Positions 1-5,903 of a stretch of DNA of 33,251 nt are shown here, piece by piece. The notes under the pieces are model-generated. The model made no database searches. It was given only the letters and a program-made list of their open reading frames with translations, and had not been told where the DNA came from. Every line of letters starts with the position of its first letter. Position 1 is the stretch's first letter. The position numbers and the translations under genes are program-made. This stretch comes from an uncultured Lachnospiraceae bacterium (lineage in GTDB: Bacteria; Bacillota; Clostridia; Lachnospirales; Lachnospiraceae): assembly GCA_947630025.1 (NCBI GenBank), contig CANRFZ010000025.1:1-33251 (forward strand). Reading direction: 5' to 3'.

Positions 1-32
1 GTCCTTATGTTTACTGGACTTTCGGCCCCTTG

Positions 33-61
33 AAAAAGAAAAATCCCGGGAGACCCCGGGA
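33..61 (-). terminator. Intrinsic terminator of rarA
   Basis: Read on the minus strand, a perfect 7-bp stem (TCCCGGG / CCCGGGA, plus-strand 44-50 and 55-61) with a 4-nt loop is followed by a T-rich tract (plus-strand 33-43 is A-rich). It lies about 60 bases after the rarA stop and is the likely end of the minus-strand transcript. Confidence 0.75.
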
Positions 62-78
62 CTTTGTCTACAGTCTGG

Positions 79-106
79 GCAGCTCTTTGGAGCTGCTCTT
101 TTTTTC
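79..106 (+). terminator. Intrinsic terminator of a plus-strand gene left of the window
   Basis: A 7-bp stem (GCAGCTC at 79-85, GAGCTGC at 90-96, loop TTTG) is followed by a T tract at 97-105 on the plus strand. No plus-strand gene is visible before it, so it most likely serves a convergent gene outside the window. With the minus-strand hairpin at 44-61 it forms a convergent terminator pair. Confidence 0.65.
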
Positions 107-121
107 GGTGGGATGCCCGGC

Positions 122-1453
122 TCAGTCGTCCTCCGCTTCCTCTTTGAGTCTTTTCATATGCTCGCTGATTTTGACTTCATAGCCGTTTCCCGACGGCTTG
201 TAAAATTCCGTTCCGTCAAGCTCATAGGGAAGATACTGCTGCCTGACATAGTGGTTCTTAAAATCGTGGGCGTATTTGTAGCCGATGCCGCGCCCCAGCT
301 TCTGCGATCCTTTGTAATGGGCGTCCTGCAGATGCGGCGGGATCGGCAGATTGCCCCGCTGCTTCACCGTCTCCATCGCCTGATAGATGGCCTCGCATCC
401 CGCGTTGCTCTTGGGCGCGCAGGCCACGTAGATGGCCGCCTGCGACAGAATGAGCTGCGCCTCCGGCATACCGACGCGCTCCACCGCCAGCGCCGCACTG
501 ACCGCTACGGTCAACGCATTCGGATCGGCGTTTCCCACATCTTCCGACGCGCAGATCATAATCCGGCGCGCGATAAAAGTCACACTCTCCCCCGCATACA
601 ACATACGGCCCAGATAATAGACCGCCGCGTCCGGATCGGAGCCGCGCATACTCTTGATAAATGCGGAGATCGTGTCGTAGTGGTTGTCGCCCGTCTTATC
701 ATAACGTAACACCCGTTTTTGAATACATTCCTGCGCCACTTCCAGCGTGATGTGGATCTTGCCGTCCCCGCTCCGGTTCGTCGTCATGACGCCGAGCTCC
801 ACCGCGTTCAGCGCGTGCCGCGCGTCGCCGCCCGACATCTCCGCCAGAAACTCCACGGCCTCCTCGTCGATCTCGGCCTCATACGCGCCCATGCCTTTTT
901 CCTTGTCATAGACGGCTCTGTGGATCAGCTCCGTAACGTCCTCTTTGGATAACGGATGTAATTCAAAAACGATAGACCGGGAGAGCAGCGCGCCGTTCAC
1001 CTCAAAATACGGATTTTCCGTGGTCGCGCCGATCAGCACCACCGTGCCGTCCTCCACGAACGGAAGCAGATAGTCCTGCTGCCCTTTATTAAAGCGGTGG
1101 ATCTCGTCGATAAAGAGAATCGTCTTCCTGCCGTACATTCCCCGCAGTTCTTTCGCCTTCTCCACCACTTCCTCCATGTCCTTCTTGCCGGCGACGGTGG
1201 CATTGATCTGGGTAAACTCCGCGCTGGTGGTCTGTGCGATCACCTTGGCCAGCGTCGTCTTGCCCGTGCCCGGAGGCCCGTAAAAAATGATGGAGCTGAG
1301 CTTGTCCGCTTTGATGGCGCGGTACAGAAGCCTGTCCTTGCCGATGATATGCTGCTGCCCCACCACCTCGTCCAGCGTGGTGGGCCGCAGTCTGGCGGCT
1401 AACGGCGCTTCCTTCTCCTTCTTGGCGTTGCTCATATATTCAAACAGATCCAT
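122..1453 (-). CDS. rarA: Replication-associated recombination protein A (RarA/MgsA), AAA+ ATPase
   Basis: 443 aa, the normal length for the family. Residues 59-66 form the Walker A box (GPPGTGKT), residues 111-119 the Walker B segment (TILFIDEIH) followed by the RFNKGQQD stretch typical of RarA, and a GATTENP sensor-1 motif follows. The C-terminal half matches the family's tetramerisation region, with the YKYAHDF motif near the end. RarA/MgsA is a clamp-loader-like ATPase acting at stalled replication forks (established for the family). The ATG at 1453 is the natural start because homologues begin MDLFEYM. It is the last gene of a minus-strand run, 258 bp after the polysaccharide deacetylase, with its own candidate promoter at 1612-1640 and a terminator at 33-61. 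Confidence 0.95.
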   Translation of the reverse strand: MDLFEYMSNAKKEKEAPLAARLRPTTLDEVVGQQHIIGKDRLLYRAIKADKLSSIIFYGPPGTGKTTLAKVIAQTTSAEFTQINATVAGKKDMEEVVEKAKELRGMYGRKTILFIDEIHRFNKGQQDYLLPFVEDGTVVLIGATTENPYFEVNGALLSRSIVFELHPLSKEDVTELIHRAVYDKEKGMGAYEAEIDEEAVEFLAEMSGGDARHALNAVELGVMTTNRSGDGKIHITLEVAQECIQKRVLRYDKTGDNHYDTISAFIKSMRGSDPDAAVYYLGRMLYAGESVTFIARRIMICASEDVGNADPNALTVAVSAALAVERVGMPEAQLILSQAAIYVACAPKSNAGCEAIYQAMETVKQRGNLPIPPHLQDAHYKGSQKLGRGIGYKYAHDFKNHYVRQQYLPYELDGTEFYKPSGNGYEVKISEHMKRLKEEAEDD

Positions 1454-1502
1454 TGTTCCACTTCCTAACTTCCAAACTTCCTACCAACGGTTCTTTTCTG
1501 CC

Positions 1503-1578
1503 GCGTTCCTGCCGCTTTCTGCCGGCAGCATTGTCATTCTGCGTTCCTGCCTCTTTCTGCCTGTAGCGTCGTCATCCC
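1503..1578. repeat. Two imperfect 38-bp tandem repeats in the rarA leader
   Basis: Copy 1 is 1503-1540 and copy 2 is 1541-1578; both begin GCGTTCCTGCC and 31 of 38 positions agree by eye. A third unit seems to begin at 1579 and then diverges. The repeat lies between the candidate rarA promoter and the start codon, so it would be in the 5' untranslated region. Confidence 0.7.
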
Positions 1579-1611
1579 GCGTTTTCGGCGGCCCTGCTGC
1601 AGATCTCTTTT

Positions 1612-1640
1612 ATTGTAGCATTGTTGGCTCCCCGGCGCAA
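1612..1640 (-). promoter_or_regulatory. Candidate sigma-A promoter for rarA
   Basis: On the minus strand TTGCGC (1640-1635) is followed after exactly 17 bp by TACAAT (1617-1612). The -10 is good and the -35 moderate. It would give a leader of about 150 nt for rarA. Confidence 0.45.
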
Positions 1641-1685
1641 ACAGAATATGCGTCAGAGCGTCCTAAGTCGTTCCGGCAGAGACAG

Positions 1686-1715
1686 TCCGAGGAAAGTCAG
1701 TCCGAGGAAAGTCAG
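1686..1715. repeat. Perfect 15-bp tandem duplication across the deacetylase stop codon
   Basis: TCCGAGGAAAGTCAG occurs twice in a row (1686-1700 and 1701-1715). The deacetylase stop codon (plus-strand TCA at 1712-1714) lies in one copy, so the duplication has copied the stop region into the 3' flank. Confidence 0.85.
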
Positions 1716-2386
1716 TCCAGCAGGAGCTCCTCCACCGTGACGAACGTGTAGCCCTGCTCCTGCAGTTCGTCCACGATGGCCAGCGCCGCCGTCACCGAGG
1801 ACTGGTATTCGTCGTGCATCAGGATAATGGCATTGTCCTTCGCCTTGGAAACTACCTTTTTCACAATGCCGGACACGCTGCTGCTGCTCCAGTCCAGCGG
1901 ATCGATATTCCATAGCACCGGAAACATATTCAGCTCCTTTTCAAACGTCCTGTCCCACGTTCCGTAGGGCGGCCGCACATACTGCACCTCTTGGCCGGTC
2001 AGCTCCTCGATCAGCCTGCTGGTGGCCAGCAGCTCCTCCTTAAACCGCTCTCTGTTGGAACGGCTAAGCTGCATATGACTGTAAGTGTGGTTTCCGATCA
2101 GATGGCCCTCCTCGCTCATCCGCCGGACGATGTCTGGGTACTGCTCTATGTGCTCGCCCAGCAGAAAAAAAGTCGCCTTAACGCCTCTCTCCTGCAGGCC
2201 GTCAAGAAGCTGCTCCGTATAGTAAGGGTGCGGCCCGTCGTCAAAAGTGAGCGCGATCCGCTTTGTCTCCGCTGCGGCGCTGGCCGCCCTCGCGTCCGCC
2301 CTGCCTTTCACGACGCCCGCCGCGCACAAAAGAAGCACGGCAGCCGCGAAAGCTGCCGTTTTGATCAGAAAAAGCCGTCGTTCCAT
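1712..2386 (-). CDS. Polysaccharide deacetylase (NodB domain), membrane-anchored or secreted
   Basis: 224 aa. Residues about 7-25 are a hydrophobic signal or anchor segment, followed by an Ala-rich stalk. The NodB homology domain starts with TFDDGPH (47-53; Asp49 the expected catalytic base, Asp50 a metal ligand), then HTYSH (100-104; two metal-binding His), RPPYG (138-142), NIDPLDW (160-166) and LMHD (189-192; His191 the expected acid). All five catalytic motifs are intact, so a metal-dependent N- or O-deacetylase acting on cell-wall glycan outside the membrane is expected; peptidoglycan GlcNAc is the usual substrate but cannot be proved here. The SD is weak (GGGTGG). A gap of 247 bp separates it from the upstream RACE gene, with no gene and no convincing promoter in the gap. 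It could be co-transcribed with rarA. Confidence 0.9.
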   Translation of the reverse strand: MERRLFLIKTAAFAAAVLLLCAAGVVKGRADARAASAAAETKRIALTFDDGPHPYYTEQLLDGLQERGVKATFFLLGEHIEQYPDIVRRMSEEGHLIGNHTYSHMQLSRSNRERFKEELLATSRLIEELTGQEVQYVRPPYGTWDRTFEKELNMFPVLWNIDPLDWSSSSVSGIVKKVVSKAKDNAIILMHDEYQSSVTAALAIVDELQEQGYTFVTVEELLLD

Positions 2387-2633
2387 CGCATACCACCCGA
2401 ATTACCGCGTAACTTTTTGCGCCCAAGGCCCTTCCGACGTCTCCGGCGAAGTCCTTTCCGCCGTCAGCCTCGGCAGCATCACTGCCGCCACAGTCTCCGC
2501 AAAATCCGCCTGCCGTCTCCCACACAGGGCTTCAGTTCGCAAAAGTTACTGACTCCCTATATGTATATGCGCCGAACGAGTGTGAAAATACACCGACTGC
2601 TTTTCTTTCCGCGGGCAGCGGCCAATTTGATTT

Positions 2634-4355
2634 TTAAAAGGAAAGATGCTCCAGATAAAGCCGCTCAAATGCCGGCTCCTCCGCCAGATTGACGGCCTCG
2701 GCCCGCGCGGGCAGCTCCGCCAAGGCATCCGCCGCAGTGCTGCCGCCGCGCCAAAGATCCCTGCCGATCAGATAGGCGCCCCTGAGAGACGTATTCCCTG
2801 CCGCCCGCACTCTGCCCCGCAGATCTTCCGGCAGCAGCCCGATGGCAAAAGCCGCCTCCACATCCAGATAATAGCCGAAGCCGCCTGCCAGAAAGACTTG
2901 CTTCACAGGCAGACGTCCGATTTTCTCCCAAAGGATCTCGATGCCTGCGCGCACCGCCGCCTTTGCCATCTGCAGCGCGCGGACATCCTGCTGTGTCAGA
3001 CGAGGGGGATTCGTTCCCAGAGAAATGCCCTGCCGCGCCGGACATGGCGCGCTCTCCGATGAAATATCCTGCCGTGTCGGACGCGGCGCGTTCTCCGCAG
3101 AATACGCTTCCGAGAGCAGTCCGGTGCGGTCCATCGCGCCTTCCCGCAAAAGCGCCGCCAGTGCCGCCACCATATCGCTGCCCGTCCGCACCGCTCCCGC
3201 GCCGCCTTCAAAAGCAGGCCCCGCCGCCGTCGCCGTGACGATCAGCCGCCTGCCGTCCGTAACGGCCATCTCGCCGTTGGTTCCCAAATCGATCAGAATA
3301 CTGCATTCCGGCTGCCCCGCCGCCTGATCAGGCAGAAGGCCGCATTCAGTCTGCCGCCCCGCCGCCTGATCGGGCAGAAGGCCGCAGGCGTACAGGCCCG
3401 CCACAATATCGCCGCCCACAAAGACGCTGATGCCCGGCGCGATCCAGACCGGAAAATCCGCCGCCACGCCGCACGCATCCCGCGCGCCGCCTGCCGCCGT
3501 ACCGCCCTCCGGCAGACCGATCTCTCCGGTGGCGGCTTTCTGTAAGCCGATGTCCATAGCACTGACTTTCTGCAGGCTGATGTTCACAGGCGTAAACGGA
3601 CTGCGGCCAAGCCCCGAAACGTCATAACCCAGCAGCAGATGTTCCATCGTGGTATTGCCTGCAATACACATCCCTAGGAGATGTCCCGCCCTGCTCTCCG
3701 CATAGGCCGTAAACTGCCGCAGACCGCGGGCCAGCACCTCCGCCGCCAGCCGCTGCAGCGCCGCGCCGCAGCCGTCGACGGACGCCTGCATACGCGACAA
3801 CACATCGGCGCCATAACGCCGCTGCGGATTGACCTCGCAGTAGGTGTCCGCGATCTGCCCGGTGGATAGCTCCACCAACTGCATGGCGATGGTCGTCGTG
3901 CCCAGATCGACGGCGACAATCATATCAGGTGTTTTTCGATATTTTGTATCATTTTTCTGTTGACTGTGACGGTCAATATTTGCCGTCACATCTATCATTT
4001 CTGAAATAATTTCTATTTTTTTGTCTGCTCGTGGGGGAATGCAGATGACACAATCGTCTTTCGGTCTGGCAAAGCATGACAGGCGGTATCCTTTGCGCAG
4101 CTCCTCCGGCGCAAGCACGCTTCTTTCCAACGGTGTCGGGATCGGCGCCCCCTCCAGAAACCGCACCGCGCAGCGTCCGCAGTCGCCCCGCCCGCCGCAC
4201 AGACTGCCGTCCAGCAGATCGTTTCGGAGCAGAGTTGACATGAGTGTCATAGAAATATCGTGTGTCAGAACGAGGGGTTCCGCCGTTTGATTCTGATTTG
4301 AAGTATGCAGTTTATCGTTTTCAGTAACAACTGTAATTTTAACTGTTTCAGACAA
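2634..4355 (-). CDS. 2Fe-2S ferredoxin-ASKHA protein (RACE/DUF4445 family, corrinoid activator type)
   Basis: 573 aa from a proposed TTG at 4355. This TTG overlaps the end of the DUF4250 gene and sits 10 nt after a GGAG; the alternative ATG at 4460 lies inside DUF4250 and gives an unfamily-like N-terminus. An N-terminal ferredoxin domain has Cys53, Cys59, Cys62 and Cys94 (C-x5-C-x2-C...C). The ASKHA ATPase part has DLGTTTIA (about 150-157), GNTTMEHLLLG (233-243), LIDLGTNGEMAV (about 354-365) and VFLAGGFG. The family uses ATP hydrolysis to re-reduce Co(II) corrinoid in methyltransferase systems (RamA/RACE). No corrinoid protein or methyltransferase is in the window, so the partner is unknown. 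Three low-complexity inserts made of short repeats occur at about residues 259-283, 324-350 and 422-455; the middle one is a tandem CGLLPDQAAG unit. Confidence 0.85.
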   Translation of the reverse strand: MSETVKITVVTENDKLHTSNQNQTAEPLVLTHDISMTLMSTLLRNDLLDGSLCGGRGDCGRCAVRFLEGAPIPTPLERSVLAPEELRKGYRLSCFARPKDDCVICIPPRADKKIEIISEMIDVTANIDRHSQQKNDTKYRKTPDMIVAVDLGTTTIAMQLVELSTGQIADTYCEVNPQRRYGADVLSRMQASVDGCGAALQRLAAEVLARGLRQFTAYAESRAGHLLGMCIAGNTTMEHLLLGYDVSGLGRSPFTPVNISLQKVSAMDIGLQKAATGEIGLPEGGTAAGGARDACGVAADFPVWIAPGISVFVGGDIVAGLYACGLLPDQAAGRQTECGLLPDQAAGQPECSILIDLGTNGEMAVTDGRRLIVTATAAGPAFEGGAGAVRTGSDMVAALAALLREGAMDRTGLLSEAYSAENAPRPTRQDISSESAPCPARQGISLGTNPPRLTQQDVRALQMAKAAVRAGIEILWEKIGRLPVKQVFLAGGFGYYLDVEAAFAIGLLPEDLRGRVRAAGNTSLRGAYLIGRDLWRGGSTAADALAELPARAEAVNLAEEPAFERLYLEHLSF

Positions 4356-4521
4356 ACTGATTTTTCTCCTTATCGTAATGATAGTCAACCGCCGCCAGTT
4401 TTTCCTCGAGCCCGGCGCGGTCAGCATCCAGATCGTCGCACAGGGAGTCGAGGTCTGCATAGCGGTCGCGCAGCTTCATATTGACAAAACTCAGCAGCAT
4501 AATGGGATCATTCGGTAACAT
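4348..4521 (-). CDS. DUF4250 domain-containing mini-protein
   Basis: A 57-aa gene read from the DNA, beginning MLPNDPIMLLSFVN and ending DKEKNQFV. The whole protein matches the compact DUF4250 pattern known to me from Clostridia: LPNDPxMLLSFVNxKLRD at the start and an acidic middle (DLDSLCDDLDAD). The function is not known. It has a good SD (AGGAG, 9 nt before the ATG at 4521). Its stop TGA (4350-4348) overlaps the proposed TTG start of the RACE protein, so the two should be translationally coupled. There is no signal peptide or membrane segment; it is probably a small cytosolic helical protein. Confidence 0.88.
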   Translation of the reverse strand: MLPNDPIMLLSFVNMKLRDRYADLDSLCDDLDADRAGLEEKLAAVDYHYDKEKNQFV

Positions 4522-4541
4522 CGATCGCCTCTCCTTTTGGG

Positions 4542-4593
4542 ATTTATGCCAGTGGCATCTCTATTTTAAAATTTATGTCAGTGACATCTCTAT
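4542..4593. repeat. Duplicated 23-bp unit with covarying palindromes at the S66 gene end
   Basis: Copies at 4542-4564 and 4571-4593 agree at 21 of 23 positions. Each holds a 13-bp palindrome: ATGCCA-G-TGGCAT in the first and ATGTCA-G-TGACAT in the second. The two differences are symmetric, so each copy keeps perfect dyad symmetry. The second copy contains the last codons and stop of the S66 gene; the first lies just before the DUF4250 SD. The palindromes resemble the core of the element at 15917-15949 and 29496-29528. Confidence 0.75.
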
Positions 4594-5775
4594 CCTATAG
4601 GTGCTGCCGTCGCTTACCACATGGCCGATGCTGCCGTTGATCAGGGGCATCATCGGGGACAGGTGGCCGATGTCGATATCCATCAGCACCGGAACGTGAT
4701 ACTTGCGGATCACTTCATACACGGCACGGTACTGGTCGAGTCCCATCATTTCCTGCCCGTGGCACAACGGTCTGCCGATCACGAAGCCGCAGCAGTGCTC
4801 AAACCAGCCCGCGTGCTCCATCTGCCACATGGCGCGCCGTATCGACATCACATTTAAGTCGCAGGATTCCAGAAACCACAGAATGCCGTCGTCCTTGTAT
4901 CTGTCCGTAAAATCGCGCACACGGTCGTAACGGGTGCCCAGCAGATTGACCAGACAGTCCATGCAGCCGCCCAGAAGCCGCCCCTTGTAATCTATCTGCG
5001 GCGTGCAATCTGTCTGATTTGTACGATCTGCCTGCACCGTCGCGCCGCAGCCTCTGTCCGCGTTTGCACCGCGCCCTCTGTCCATGCCTCCGTCCGCATT
5101 TTCGCCGCGCTCTCTGTTCATGTCTGCTCCGCCGCCGTCGCCCGCGTCTCCCCGCAGGCTTTCGATATTCGTGCTGCCGTCGGGAAGAATGTATCGGATC
5201 ACGGAGGGCTCCGTCACGTTGTAGGGCAATAACGGATGTTCTTCATCCTTCAGCCACTCCCGCTCCCATTTATCGTATCCGTCAAACGCCAGTTTCCTGC
5301 CGGTCAGCAGATCCATCGCGTCCTGCACCGACGGATGCCACGGCTCCATGCCGAAGGCCGAGGCGCAGGGGCCGTAGATCGCCGCCGTGTCGCACAATGT
5401 CGTCAAGAGAAACGTCATGTTCGTATTATCCGAAAACCCCATGTACCACTTGGGCGGCGCCTGCCTGATCCGTGCGAAGTCCACGTAGTCCAGTATCTCG
5501 CACATCAGCTCGCCGCCGCCGCAGGAGATGATGCAGTCGTTGTCCGTGCCGCAGTAGGAAGTCCATAGCTCCTCTCCGCACTTCTCCGGCGTATTGCTGA
5601 TGCCGATTCCTTCCTGCGCGTAACAGTTAGGGCCGAGCTGCAGGCGGTAGCCCATCTCCTTCCATCTGCGCTGGGCGTTGTCAAAAGCGCTCAGATACGG
5701 TTCCGTGGCGCACCCGAAAGAGGGCGCCACGAAGCCGATTGTGCCGTTTGGTTTTAAAAATGCAGGGTATCTCAT
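4573..5775 (-). CDS. Peptidase family S66 protein (LD-carboxypeptidase / MccF-like)
   Basis: 400 aa. The S66 catalytic triad is recognisable: Ser115 in GFSDNT (nucleophile elbow), Glu303 in FLESCDL and His371 in DIGHLSPMMPL. The start MRYPAFLKPNGTIGFVAPS is typical of the MccF-like branch. S66 enzymes cleave an L,D-peptide bond in murein peptides or hydrolyse microcin C-type nucleotide peptides; the exact substrate cannot be told from sequence. There is no signal peptide, so it is cytosolic. Residues about 208-258 are a low-complexity Gly/Asp/Arg-rich insert with repeated RGxxAD-like units, placed between the two catalytic lobes where homologues have a short loop. The ATG at 5775 has an upstream SD (AAAGGAAA). 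The gene leads a minus-strand run with DUF4250 and the RACE protein. Confidence 0.9.
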   Translation of the reverse strand: MRYPAFLKPNGTIGFVAPSFGCATEPYLSAFDNAQRRWKEMGYRLQLGPNCYAQEGIGISNTPEKCGEELWTSYCGTDNDCIISCGGGELMCEILDYVDFARIRQAPPKWYMGFSDNTNMTFLLTTLCDTAAIYGPCASAFGMEPWHPSVQDAMDLLTGRKLAFDGYDKWEREWLKDEEHPLLPYNVTEPSVIRYILPDGSTNIESLRGDAGDGGGADMNRERGENADGGMDRGRGANADRGCGATVQADRTNQTDCTPQIDYKGRLLGGCMDCLVNLLGTRYDRVRDFTDRYKDDGILWFLESCDLNVMSIRRAMWQMEHAGWFEHCCGFVIGRPLCHGQEMMGLDQYRAVYEVIRKYHVPVLMDIDIGHLSPMMPLINGSIGHVVSDGSTYRIEMSLT

Positions 5776-5826
5776 AGGCGTTTCCTTTCCTTCGTCTCTG
5801 TTGTCTGCCGCTCACTGCCCCTATGA

Positions 5827-5885
5827 CTTACTTTTTTTGCCTTACTTTCTTTAACCTTACTTCCTTTAACCTTACTCCCTTTATA
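5827..5885. repeat. Four degenerate 14-15 bp tandem repeats between clpB and the S66 gene
   Basis: Units at 5827-5840, 5841-5855, 5856-5870 and 5871-5885 follow the pattern CTTACTTYCTTTAAC. On the minus strand each unit reads as an AAAG(G/A)AAGTAAG-like purine run resembling a Shine-Dalgarno. The array lies in the 128-bp gap after the clpB stop, upstream of the S66 gene. No clear terminator for clpB is seen in the gap. Confidence 0.8.
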
Positions 5886-5903
5886 ATAGCTTTGCTGTAT
5901 AGC

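Noticed and set aside
2387..2633. Minus-strand open frame (2241-2525) as an extra gene before the deacetylase
   Set aside because: Gly/Asp-rich shadow overlapping the deacetylase start; no SD or domain. Nothing convincing is seen in this 247-bp gap.
4356..4460. ATG at 4460 as start of the RACE protein
   Set aside because: It lies inside the DUF4250 gene in another frame and gives a non-family N-terminus; TTG at 4355 with an SD fits better.
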